Assembly: GCF_900129425.1 (NCBI RefSeq) | Contig: NZ_LT670817.1 | Span: 4,030,001 to 4,094,000 of the forward strand | Length of the DNA stretch: 64,000 nt | Direction of reading: 5' to 3' | From: Bradyrhizobium erythrophlei | Lineage (GTDB): Bacteria; Pseudomonadota; Alphaproteobacteria; Rhizobiales; Xanthobacteraceae | In this document: positions 7,449-15,444 of the stretch, piece by piece | Layout of the letters: each line of letters opens with the position of its first letter | Numbering within the stretch: the first letter of the stretch is position 1 | Program-made: the position numbers and the translations under genes | Notes under the pieces: model-generated | Told to the model about the DNA's origin: nothing | Seen by the model: only the letters and a program-made list of their open reading frames with translations | The model's database searches: none

Positions 7449-8680
7449 CAGTGGCCGGTCAGCACCAACGTCTTGATCGGCAGCAGCAGCGCCTGGATTC
7501 GCAGCAGCAGCGCGTGCACCAGTCCGACGCCGTCGACGACATGCAAAGCGATCTTGCGGCCGGTGCCGGTCTCCTTCGCAGAGATTTCCTCGTGGTTGCT
7601 GGTGTAGGCGTTGACGATACAGCTGCTGCCGGCCGTCACCCCCTCAAGGCCGCCCCTGTAGAGCGGCTCCAGGTAGACGAGGATCGTCCCGGGTCTGGTG
7701 ATGTTCTGCGCTTCGACCAGCTGCTCGCCGCCGCGAAACTGACCGGCGGCGATGTAATCCTGAACCGTGGTGACGACCATCGGGATGATCACCCAGGGCC
7801 TGGAGACGCAGGTCGCCTCCGCCACCATCCCTTCCTTCATGACTTGAGCCTCAATCTGGCCGAAACCCGCCTGCAGTACCCGCTGGCCGGCGCCTTCCGG
7901 AATCAGAATCCCGGCGGGCCGCATGAATGGATTGACCACGTCGCCCGTGCGCAGCGCGAACTGTTCGACCCGGCCGGTAACCCCGGCGCGGACGAAGGTC
8001 TTGTCCAGGTCCACCTGCGCCTGCGCCAACGCCGCTTCGGCGCTCGCCTTTTCCGCCGGCAGGAGCGTCGAAACGCGCAAGGACGCCGATTGCTTCACCG
8101 CGGCGGCCGCATCGACCCCGGCCTGGCGCTGGTTGACCATTACCTGCAGCTTCTCGATGTCGCGCTGCGGCACGATGCCGGGATTGCGGCGCTGCAGTTC
8201 GCTCTTGACGTCGAGCTCGTCCTTGGCCTGCTGGAGATTGGCCGTGGCTTCCTGAACCTGGGCTTCCGCCTTGACCACCTCCGATTCCGCCGACACCATC
8301 GCGGCATCGACCTCCGCGATCTTGCGCTTGGCCGTTTCGAGCGCCGCCTCCTGTTTCGAGCTATCCAGCCTGAAGATCACGTCGCCCTTGGAGACCGGCG
8401 CACTGAAGCCGATGTTGACTTCCGCCACACGTCCCGACCCTTCGGGAAGAATCGGAACCGTCCTGAAGAACAACGTGGCGCTGGTGGTCGAGGGATGAAA
8501 ATAGAAGATCATCGTTATCAGCGAGATCGTCAGCATCAGACATCCGGTGATGCCCCATCTGAGCTCGTACCAGACCGAATAGAACGTGATCTCCTTGCCA
8601 AACCGCTTGTTCTGGACATAGCGGCGGTAGAGATAATCGGGCAAGATCGTCACAAGGGAGCAAATCATCAGCTCAAACAT
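7448..8680 (-). CDS. HlyD-family membrane fusion protein
   Basis: 410 residues from ATG 8680 (MFELMICSLVTILPDYLY). One transmembrane segment lies around residues 40-62 (MLTISLITMIFYF). A lipoyl-like hairpin base follows (GRVAEVNIGFSAPVSKGDVI), then a long Ala/Glu/Gln-rich coiled coil (about 110-240) and a barrel (AGVTGRVEQFALRTGDVV). The C-terminus is hydrophobic (LLLPIKTLVLTGH). It is the periplasmic adaptor type used with RND or MFS exporters. It overlaps the small upstream membrane gene by 8 bp, and a broken outer-membrane protein follows, so the export system it served is probably incomplete here. Confidence 0.85.
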   Translation of the reverse strand: MFELMICSLVTILPDYLYRRYVQNKRFGKEITFYSVWYELRWGITGCLMLTISLITMIFYFHPSTTSATLFFRTVPILPEGSGRVAEVNIGFSAPVSKGDVIFRLDSSKQEAALETAKRKIAEVDAAMVSAESEVVKAEAQVQEATANLQQAKDELDVKSELQRRNPGIVPQRDIEKLQVMVNQRQAGVDAAAAVKQSASLRVSTLLPAEKASAEAALAQAQVDLDKTFVRAGVTGRVEQFALRTGDVVNPFMRPAGILIPEGAGQRVLQAGFGQIEAQVMKEGMVAEATCVSRPWVIIPMVVTTVQDYIAAGQFRGGEQLVEAQNITRPGTILVYLEPLYRGGLEGVTAGSSCIVNAYTSNHEEISAKETGTGRKIALHVVDGVGLVHALLLRIQALLLPIKTLVLTGH

Positions 8681-9131
8681 GGGGCCTATCGCCTTCTGTG
8701 CGCCGCTTGCGCTCTTCTGCAGCGTCGGTTGGAAGTGACGCGGGAGCCAACGCCGCTTCCTGCTCCGCTTCGGCACTGGTATCCGGCCCGGTGTCCGCTA
8801 TTTTTTCAACCGACCCCGCAATGCTGCGCAGCGGGGTGCCGAAATCGGGGATATCGATCATGGCAAGCAGCAGTCCCGCTACCCAGAACAGGTGGATGTG
8901 CGTGAAGAGCGCCAGCAGGCCCAGAATGGCCACGATCTCGAACTGCAATTTCTCCGACTTGTGTGCCATGCGCTCCGGCAGGCTATGCAATCGCAAATAA
9001 AGTGTGCCGACCCAGACGAGGGCGGCGACCAGAAAGATGCCCATCACGACCATCAGGACATCGGTCCCGCTTCCCGGGGCGAGGTAGAAGGGCAGATGAT
9101 GCGGGCCCATCGGATGAATCTGCGCGTTCAA
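8673..9131 (-). CDS. Small inner-membrane protein paired with the HlyD-like adaptor
   Basis: 152 residues from a TTG (9131) with GGGGAGAG just upstream; family-like sequence starts there (NAQIHPMGPHHLPFYL). Two transmembrane segments are evident, about residues 22-45 (VLMVVMGIFLVAALVWVG) and 70-95 (FEIVAILGLLALFTHIHLFW). They are joined by a short loop with LPERMAHKSEKLQFE and followed by an acidic/Ala-rich cytoplasmic tail. The stop overlaps the start of the HlyD gene, indicating translational coupling. Proteins of this kind accompany HlyD/EmrA-like adaptors; the exact role is unknown. Confidence 0.7.
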   Translation of the reverse strand: MNAQIHPMGPHHLPFYLAPGSGTDVLMVVMGIFLVAALVWVGTLYLRLHSLPERMAHKSEKLQFEIVAILGLLALFTHIHLFWVAGLLLAMIDIPDFGTPLRSIAGSVEKIADTGPDTSAEAEQEAALAPASLPTDAAEERKRRTEGDRPHV

Positions 9132-9417
9132 TGTTCTCTCCCCGAAAGACCCAAGGCGTTCTGTGGTCGAGGACACCGTATCGGGGGTCTCGGGCGTTGA
9201 TCTGGATCAACGGAAGGGGGCAGGACCGGATTCCAGTCGCACGTCCCGCGTCTTCGACCGAAGCCGCGCCTTCCGTACTAACGCATGGCTGGTCGCGGAG
9301 CCCGGCGGGGACGCTTCCGGACTCCGCGATCCTAGCTTCACTCTGCCGGAACGCGGTTCGCCGCCGCGTACATGTCCCGGTAGCCGCGCGCGATCAGCCG
9401 CACGCCCCGCCCGTTTG

Positions 9418-9763
9418 GTCGTTGATCTACGCGACGGTCAGCGACCGCACCGTGACGATCGCGGGCGTCGATCAATTGCGTGCAAGGTTCAACGCCAATG
9501 CATTCTCGGGCCGCGTCGAAGGCGGCTATCGTTTCGTCACGCCGTGGATGGGCCTCACGCCTTATGCCGCCGGACAGTTCACGACGTTCGATCTGCCGGC
9601 CTATACCGAGCAGGCGCTGTCCGGCGCCAACACCTTCGCGCTCAACTACGCTTCGAAGGGCGTCACGGCGACACGCAGCGAGTTGGGTGTGCGCACCGAT
9701 AAATCTCCTGGGCGATGCAGGACGCGATCTTCACCGTGCGCGGCCGCCCCGCGCCAGCTCGAT
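9418..9763 (+). pseudogene. Autotransporter beta-barrel fragment
   Basis: The reading DRTVTIAGVDQLRARFNANA, FSGRVEGGYRFVTPW, LTPYAAGQFTTFDLPAY and KGVTATRSELGVRTDKS is typical of autotransporter barrel domains. After about 9705 it shifts frame to WAMQDAIFTVRGRPAPA and stops. No passenger domain or signal peptide precedes it, and the barrel's C-terminal end is absent. It is a relic that runs into the 3' end of the convergent small gene. Confidence 0.7.
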
Positions 9764-10000
9764 GACGTGGTCCGCCGACAATATCGCGCTAACCAGATCA
9801 GACTGCGGCGCGGTGTGGATTTCGTACAAATGATGCTGGGATTCCGGTTGCGACATAAACCGTTCGATGCACTCGTCGAGAGTGCCGTCCATGATCATGT
9901 AGGGACGCGCGCCGAGGGTGGCGCTCACGCGCTCCTTGTTGACTGATGGCCATTTTCTGAGGGTTGCGGGGGCACTGAAATCAATTCGGGTATCGGACAT
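9731..10000 (-). CDS. Small hypothetical protein (MSDTRIDF family) with altered C-terminus
   Basis: 89 residues from ATG 10000: MSDTRIDFSAPATLRKWPSV, GARPYMIMDGTLDECIERFM, QHHLYEIHTAPQ and LSADHVIELARGGRAR. I recall this family as ending in ELARLREFL; here the last few residues come from the antisense of the autotransporter relic, so the junction falls inside the stop region. Probably still functional. Role unknown. Confidence 0.65.
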   Translation of the reverse strand: MSDTRIDFSAPATLRKWPSVNKERVSATLGARPYMIMDGTLDECIERFMSQPESQHHLYEIHTAPQSDLVSAILSADHVIELARGGRAR

Positions 10001-10661
10001 GCTTAACCGGGTCACCTTTTCTTACATACGTCAATAGAAGCGCAGAACGTGGTGTTGGGCAAACGCTCGGCCGCAGCCCGGTGGCGGCTTAGATCGCCGT
10101 GGCCGCCATCACCGTGGCAGCGGACTTCGCGGCTATTGGCGGGGCCCTTGTCGCGCTGCCTTTCGCCACCGATGACGGCATTGCGGCTGGCGAGCCGACC
10201 GAATGCTTCAATCCCATCGCCGTTGTAACGCGCTGAGGCGCTCCCGCGCAAGGAAGGTCACGTTGGCGCGGTCGCGTTTAGCCGCACCGGCGATCCTGCT
10301 ACGGGCGATTTCAGCGATGCCAGGGTGATTGGGAAGTTCGGCGACGTGCCGGATGATTTGAGTGCGTTGTGATCATACGAATGCACCCGAGATCGCGCCT
10401 TACGTTTGGGTGGATCCGGATGATGATGATCGGCGCCGACGGTGGCCACCAAGCTAGGTGACGCCTATAGCTCCAAACGCTGCTGACGTAATGTCCGCTA
10501 TCGGGGGCAACCCGGACTCCTCGGGTGCAGCGCGGAAACGACGCGAATGACCCAAATGCGACATCGATTGAACGGACGGCCACCGTTTCTATGGACCCTA
10601 GATTTGAATGACATTGGCGGACCGAACCGGTAGGCTCGGGGCTTCCGGCAGGAGATGCCCG
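10001..10661. other. Spacer with gene remnants and a dispersed repeat
   Basis: No intact gene found. Three traces are visible on the plus strand: IAVAAITVAADFAAIGGALV at about 10092-10230 (open frame, unknown); VAFSRTGDPATGDFSDAR to VPDDLSAL and stop at 10262-10372, the tail of a small gene; and PYVWVDPDDDD at about 10398-10430, the tail of the 2345-type gene. The stretch 10492-10560 shares GTCCGCTATC and GAAACGACGCGA with the spacer at 15.23-15.36 kb. Confidence 0.4.
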
Positions 10662-11792
10662 ATGAATCTGCAGCAGCTGTCGGACACGATCGGCGTTATT
10701 TACGATTGCGCACTGGAGCCAGAACGTTGGCCACAAGCGCTTAGCCAAGTCGGAGAATTGTGCCAGGCACCGTTCGCCTTTGTGCTGGCGCATGACGTCG
10801 AGCGGAACCAGCCCGGACGGGTGTTTCAACATGGTGGCCGCGCTGAGTGGATGATGAAATATTGCGGGCAATACGCGACCATCAACCCGCTATTCACGGC
10901 CTCATGGCTTCGCCCGATTGGCGAAGTCTACACCCCCGACGATCTCTTTAGTCGTGACGAATGGTTTGAGAGCCGGTTCTACAAGGAATTCATTCAACCA
11001 TCAGGTTTCGTTGATCTGATGGGGTTGATGGGGCTTCGCTCGGGAAGCCGGGCCGTCTGGTTTACTGCCGCGAGAATGGGCGAGGCATCCCAATTTTCCG
11101 GCGCGGATAACCAGGCTTTCCAGCTGCTCTCACCCCATGTCTGTCGCACGATCAAGATTTCGCACGCTTTGGACCTGCGCACGCTCAAATCTGAAAATTT
11201 GGAGGCCGCACTCGACGCGTTGTCTACTGGAGTGTTTCTTCTCGACAGCCAGGCACGCGTCATGCACGCCAACCGCGCGGGCGAGCGACAGGTTAGGACC
11301 GGAAACGCGCTGCGCATCGTCAACGACCGGTTTTCCCCAACTGATAGCTCTGCGAATGCAAATTTTATGAAGGCTCTTTCGCCAAAAACCGATTGGGACC
11401 GCAAATCAGTTGAGAATATGCATTCGATCGCGATGCCGGCCAACGATGGCGAAGGTTTGATTGCGACCATACTGCCGATCGGCGACGGCCACCGTTCGAG
11501 CCTGATGGCGCCTTGGTCAGCACAATGGGCGGTGTTCTCGCAGAACCCGATGTCCGTTCCGCAAATACCGGGGGAGGCTTTTGCACGGCTACATGGACTA
11601 ACGGGTGGTGAATTGCGCGTTGTGCTCGCGGTGTTGCCTGGATTGGGCGTACCAGAAGCAGCAGAACTTCTCGGCCTAAGCAAGGAAACAGTAAAAACAC
11701 ACCTTCATCGTGCCTTCGAAAAGACGGGGACAAAAAGACAAGCCGAGTTGGCCAGGTTGTTCATGGCTTCCACACCGCCGACACACGGGTAG
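10662..11792 (+). CDS. LuxR-family transcriptional regulator
   Basis: 376 residues from ATG 10662 (MNLQQLSDTIGVIYDCALEP). The N-terminal two thirds form a sensor-type region without a recognised ligand motif, including a PAS-like stretch around 190-290 (ALDALSTGVFLLDSQARVM). The C-terminus is a LuxR-type helix-turn-helix (LTGGELRVVLAVLPGLGV, AAELLGLSKETVKTHLHRAF). There is no REC domain or autoinducer-binding signature. The next rightward gene, an oxalate-decarboxylase-type bicupin, starts about 335 bp away, so control of that gene is possible but unproven. Confidence 0.8.
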   Translation: MNLQQLSDTIGVIYDCALEPERWPQALSQVGELCQAPFAFVLAHDVERNQPGRVFQHGGRAEWMMKYCGQYATINPLFTASWLRPIGEVYTPDDLFSRDEWFESRFYKEFIQPSGFVDLMGLMGLRSGSRAVWFTAARMGEASQFSGADNQAFQLLSPHVCRTIKISHALDLRTLKSENLEAALDALSTGVFLLDSQARVMHANRAGERQVRTGNALRIVNDRFSPTDSSANANFMKALSPKTDWDRKSVENMHSIAMPANDGEGLIATILPIGDGHRSSLMAPWSAQWAVFSQNPMSVPQIPGEAFARLHGLTGGELRVVLAVLPGLGVPEAAELLGLSKETVKTHLHRAFEKTGTKRQAELARLFMASTPPTHG

Positions 11793-12126
11793 CGCCAAAC
11801 AGCAATTGCTGGGACGTATCCCCACGCATTCCCGCGAACGGCATTGCGCCTTATCTCGGCGATCCCTCATCTGGTCCGTACACAGTTGAGGGGACAATCA
11901 AAACCACCTTGTTTACAACAACTGGCACACATCATGCTGATTACTGACTATTTCCATAATCCGCTTATCAACCGATACTTTCATTGACTCCGGTCGAGTA
12001 TCCCCTGATCGGGTGACGCGCGCCTGCGTACGATCCGCCATCATCATAAAATCGTTCTTTCGGTAGGGCGCGCGTCCGCTGACTACCACGATCGGCGGTC
12101 AGTACCAAAAAAAGTGAGGAAGCATC
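11793..12126. other. Intergenic region upstream of the bicupin gene
   Basis: No gene seen. It is relatively AT-rich around 11900-12000 and presumably holds the bicupin promoter; a GTGAGGA ribosome-binding site precedes the start at 12127. I could not pick out a convincing -35/-10 pair. Confidence 0.4.
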
Positions 12127-13311
12127 ATGACCGACACAAATCGTCGAGTATTCCTTGGCGGCCTTGCTGTCGCCGCCGGTGGCCTTGCCGCGACACAGTC
12201 ACTCGCCGCCGGCAATGACGGCCACGCTGCAGGATATGACGTCGCTCCCGCCTCGGACTATGTACCGCTGATTCCGCGGCGCACCGGCGATCCCGTCACA
12301 TTTACGGCCTCGCTCGACAAATCGCCGATCAAGTCGACTTCCGGCGGCTGGGCCCGCGACATCACCACCAAAGGACTGCCGATCGCCACCGGCATCGCAG
12401 GCGCGCATCTGTTCCTCAGCGCCGGCGGGATCCGCGAGATGCATTGGCACAATTCCGCGGAATGGGCCTACGTCTTGAGCGGCCATTGCCAGGTGACCGT
12501 CGTCGATCCCGAAGGCGAAACCGAGGTGGCCAACTATGCTCCCGGCGATCTCTGGTACTTTCCCAAGGGACATGCCCATTCGATTCAGACGCTTGGACCC
12601 GAGCCTTGCCACGCCATCCTTGCTTTCGATGACGGCTTGTATGGGGAGCACGGAACATTCGGCCTCAGCGACTGGATGAGCCGGTTCGATGCGGGGATGC
12701 TTACGCAGGCACTGGGTCTGCCCAAAGACTACGTCGCCAAGATTCCGGCCGCCGAGGTCTACATCCGGCAGGGCGACGTGATCGGCCGCGATAGCGCGGA
12801 AGCGCGCACTGTTCGCGTGCTGGATGGAAAGCGGACGCATCGCTTCCCCCTCATGGCGCAGAAGCCGCGTGTCAGCTCACCTGGGGGCGCCATCCATGTT
12901 GCATCAGCCAAGGAATATCCGATCGCAACGACAATCACCGGGGTTGTCACAAGATTGAAAGCCGGAGCAATACACTCACCCCATTGGCATCCGAACGCCA
13001 ACGAATGGCACTACGTTGCCAAGGGGCGGACACGGGTCACCTTGTTTGCACCCGACAAGCGAATGGCTGTGGCTGAGCTCTCGCCGGGCGACTGCGCCTA
13101 TATTCCGCGCGGGTGCGGTCATTCCGTGCAGAACATCAGCGCGGAAGAAAGCGAAATGGTCGGCGTCCTGGACAGCGGTACGTATGCGGAAAGCTCGCTG
13201 TCCGACTGGATCGCGAAGGCGCCTCACCACGTGCTTGCCAACAATCTCGGCCTGCCGGCGGAAACCTTCACGACAGTCACGAACAGATCGGTGATTGTTG
13301 CAGCGAGCTGA
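12127..13311 (+). CDS. Oxalate-decarboxylase-type bicupin, Tat-exported
   Basis: 394 residues. The N-terminus MTDTNRRVFLGGLAVAAGG is a twin-arginine-like signal (NRR) with a hydrophobic core. Cupin 1 has HWHNSAEWAYVLSG with a later GHAHSIQ; cupin 2 has HWHPNANEWHYVAKG with GCGHSVQN. Both therefore keep the His-x-His...Glu...His manganese-ligand pattern. In Bacillus OxdC the lid is SENST; here the equivalent is FDDGLYGEHGTFGLSDW, retaining the Glu (the catalytic acid in decarboxylase) but not the flanking residues. Decarboxylation of oxalate to formate and CO2 is likely; oxidase activity is the alternative. Confidence 0.85.
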   Translation: MTDTNRRVFLGGLAVAAGGLAATQSLAAGNDGHAAGYDVAPASDYVPLIPRRTGDPVTFTASLDKSPIKSTSGGWARDITTKGLPIATGIAGAHLFLSAGGIREMHWHNSAEWAYVLSGHCQVTVVDPEGETEVANYAPGDLWYFPKGHAHSIQTLGPEPCHAILAFDDGLYGEHGTFGLSDWMSRFDAGMLTQALGLPKDYVAKIPAAEVYIRQGDVIGRDSAEARTVRVLDGKRTHRFPLMAQKPRVSSPGGAIHVASAKEYPIATTITGVVTRLKAGAIHSPHWHPNANEWHYVAKGRTRVTLFAPDKRMAVAELSPGDCAYIPRGCGHSVQNISAEESEMVGVLDSGTYAESSLSDWIAKAPHHVLANNLGLPAETFTTVTNRSVIVAAS

Positions 13312-13374
13312 GGGCCGTTTGTCCCGCTTCGGCTCAGATAGTCCGTTCGTCAAACCGATAAATGGTCCGGTACC

Positions 13375-13776
13375 ATGAGTAGTAGCCACAAATATTGCAG
13401 GCGCGCATTGATTGCCGCAATGCCACGCGCGCTCGTATTCGCTCTCGCATTGGCTGTGTTCGCAACGGCGGCGTCCCTAACCCTCGCCGCGGATCGGACG
13501 ATCATTCTGAAAGTCGGTGCCACGTCGGCGCTGCTGCTCGAGAGGCCATTCAATACCATGTTGATCGGCGATCCCGACGTTGTCGATGTCCTTGTGCGCG
13601 ACGATCGCTCGGTGATCCTGCAGCCGCTGAAACCAGGAGCAACAAACATCATTTTCCTTGATGGGCGGAGCATCGCGATCACCAACGTCGGCATTCTGGT
13701 CTGCAATCTCGGCGTGAGCGCCATCACCTACCCTGACAAATCCGTTTGCGAGCACGTCGATGAACAGCCAACTTGA
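13375..13776 (+). CDS. Pilus-assembly N-terminal domain protein (CpaC/RcpA N-like), exported
   Basis: 133 residues with an N-terminal signal (about residues 17-38, ALVFALALAVFATAASLTLA). The domain follows: IILKVGATSALLLERPFNTM, GDPDVVDVLVRDDRSVILQP, GATNIIFLDG. This is the N-terminal domain of CpaC-type secretins, here without a secretin barrel, as in stand-alone homologues common in Rhizobiales. No pilus genes are nearby. Confidence 0.75.
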   Translation: MSSSHKYCRRALIAAMPRALVFALALAVFATAASLTLAADRTIILKVGATSALLLERPFNTMLIGDPDVVDVLVRDDRSVILQPLKPGATNIIFLDGRSIAITNVGILVCNLGVSAITYPDKSVCEHVDEQPT

Positions 13777-13842
13777 AACCGGTTTGGATGGTCTTCACGC
13801 GCGCTTCTGAGCGTGGACATAGGATCGAATGGGAGAACGTAA

Positions 13843-13998
13843 ATGAGCGTAGTCGAGCGATTTTACACCCGATTTCCCACCGAGACTGCTGAATCCGTTG
13901 ATGACGGTGCCGCAATCTTCTGTGGGATCAGCCTGCTACTTGCCGCCGTGGCGGTGATCTTCAGTTGGCTCGGATCGTCTGGCCCGATTTTCTACTGA
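13843..13998 (+). CDS. 51-residue single-pass membrane protein
   Basis: ATG 13843 has GGGAG about 9 bases upstream. MSVVERFYTRFPTETAESVD is followed by one transmembrane helix (FCGISLLLAAVAVIFSWLG) and a short tail ending GPIFY. It lies between the pilus-domain gene and the AEC transporter on the same strand. No known family. Confidence 0.6.
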   Translation: MSVVERFYTRFPTETAESVDDGAAIFCGISLLLAAVAVIFSWLGSSGPIFY

Positions 13999-14080
13999 GA
14001 CGATCAAATAATGGCAGGCGCCGGCTTGGCGCTCGATTTCGGCGATTTAACGTTACCGCCAGCGGCTTGGGGCACGTTCA

Positions 14081-14986
14081 ATGAATAATATCAATCTGCT
14101 GTTCGTCTGCCTCCTTCTCGGCATGGGTCTTCGCACCACGCGACGGCTGCCGGAAAACGCACATGTTGCGCTCAACGCGTTCATCATCAACATCTCCCTG
14201 CCTGCCCTCATCGTCCTGCAGATCCACCACGTTGCCCTCCAAACGCAACTGCTATTCAGCATCGCGATGCCGTGGTTGATGTTCGCGCTCGGTGTCGGCT
14301 TTTTCTGGACGCTTTCCTCGCGTTTGAAATTCTCGCGCGAAACCACCGGGGCGCTGATGCTGGCCGGCGGGCTCGCGAATACCTCTTTTGTCGGACTGCC
14401 GATGATCGAGGCCTTTTTCGGCGCTTCCAATATGGCGACCGGCATCCTCATCGATCAGCTGGGTAGCTACCTGGTCCTCAGCACGTTGGGGATCACGGTC
14501 GCCGCCATTTATTCGGCGGGTACGGAATCCAAAACCGCTGTCTTCAAGCGGGTCCTCACATTCCCGCCTCTGCTTGCCCTGATCGCGGCATTCATTCTGA
14601 TGCCCTTCGAGTTCCCCGATTGGGTCTCCGACGCGCTCAAGCGTTTAGGCGACACCCTTTCCCCATTAGCCCTCGTTTCAGTCGGTTTCCAATTGAGGTT
14701 TGACCAAACCACCGGGCTCAAGACCGCGCTTGCGACGGGCCTGGGGTTCAAGCTGTTCCTGGCCCCCATCGTGATCGCTTCCATTTACTTCATCGTGTTG
14801 GGCACCGGCGAAGAAATCACCCGAGTGACCCTGTTTGAAGCTGGGATGGGCCCGATGATCGGCGGTGCAATAGTCGCGGCCCAGCACGGCCTGAACCCGC
14901 CACTGGTCTCGTTGATGGTTGGAGTTGGCATATCACTTTCGTTTCTCACACTGCCGCTGTGGTCCTACGCCTTGCACCACCTTTGA
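14081..14986 (+). CDS. AEC-family (auxin efflux carrier-like) transporter
   Basis: 301 residues, almost entirely hydrophobic, with about 8-10 transmembrane segments. Features include NAFIINISLPALIVLQIHH near residue 40, typical of the first repeat, and a second repeat near 180-230. Bacterial AEC proteins move small organic anions such as malate or malonate across the inner membrane. Whether it acts with the nearby oxalate-decarboxylase-type protein is a reasonable guess but nothing in the sequence proves it. Confidence 0.8.
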   Translation: MNNINLLFVCLLLGMGLRTTRRLPENAHVALNAFIINISLPALIVLQIHHVALQTQLLFSIAMPWLMFALGVGFFWTLSSRLKFSRETTGALMLAGGLANTSFVGLPMIEAFFGASNMATGILIDQLGSYLVLSTLGITVAAIYSAGTESKTAVFKRVLTFPPLLALIAAFILMPFEFPDWVSDALKRLGDTLSPLALVSVGFQLRFDQTTGLKTALATGLGFKLFLAPIVIASIYFIVLGTGEEITRVTLFEAGMGPMIGGAIVAAQHGLNPPLVSLMVGVGISLSFLTLPLWSYALHHL

Positions 14987-15029
14987 CGGTTGAAATCGAT
15001 GATGGCTCTCAAAAATGAAAGGGAAACCA

Positions 15030-15203
15030 ATGAAAATCCTTGAAGCGCTACAATCATACGAAGTTCGCTCCAGTGGAAGAGATCTGCACTTCATTTTCGG
15101 CTATTTCGGATTAGCAATGTGTATGTTGGGTGCGATCTATGCTGCCGCGTTGTCTCCCGGAAACACGGTCAGCGATTTGGCATTGATGTCCGTGTTTCCC
15201 TGA
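15030..15203 (+). CDS. Small membrane protein
   Basis: 57 residues from ATG 15030 (MKILEALQSYEVRSSGRDLH), with AGGGAAA upstream. One transmembrane segment covers about 20-40 (FIFGYFGLAMCMLGAIYAAA). An upstream ATG (15015) adds five residues. It is 43 bp after the AEC gene, possibly in the same transcript. Unknown function. Confidence 0.55.
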   Translation: MKILEALQSYEVRSSGRDLHFIFGYFGLAMCMLGAIYAAALSPGNTVSDLALMSVFP

Positions 15204-15444
15204 CAATCCAAGCTCTGCCGGCAAGGGCGTCGTCCGCTATCAGTGGTGAGCCGACTTCCGCTGTTGGCACTTTTCCGACATGTCGGGGCGGTCTGACTAT
15301 GTCCGTTCATAGGGGCAGACCGGAAGTGGCCCAACCACGGTCGAAACGACGCGATTGACCCGAACCGGTGATTCAAAACCGGGCCCTAGACAGGCTATCT
15401 CCCCTGGTGGATCATGCGTCGGTAGGCGAGCCAGGGGCGCCGTT
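15204..15444. repeat. Dispersed intergenic repeat upstream of the cyclase gene
   Basis: It contains TGTTGGCACTTTTC and GTCCGTTCATAGGGGCAGAC text that reappears, slightly changed, at 20.21 kb, and GTCCGCTATC plus GAAACGACGCGATTGACC shared with 10.49-10.55 kb. No gene is supported; the in-frame extension of the next CDS through this stretch looks non-coding. Confidence 0.55.

Noticed and set aside
7451..8905. 484-codon plus-strand ORF opposite the HlyD-like gene
   Set aside because: Arg/His/Gln-rich shadow of the minus-strand coding sequence.
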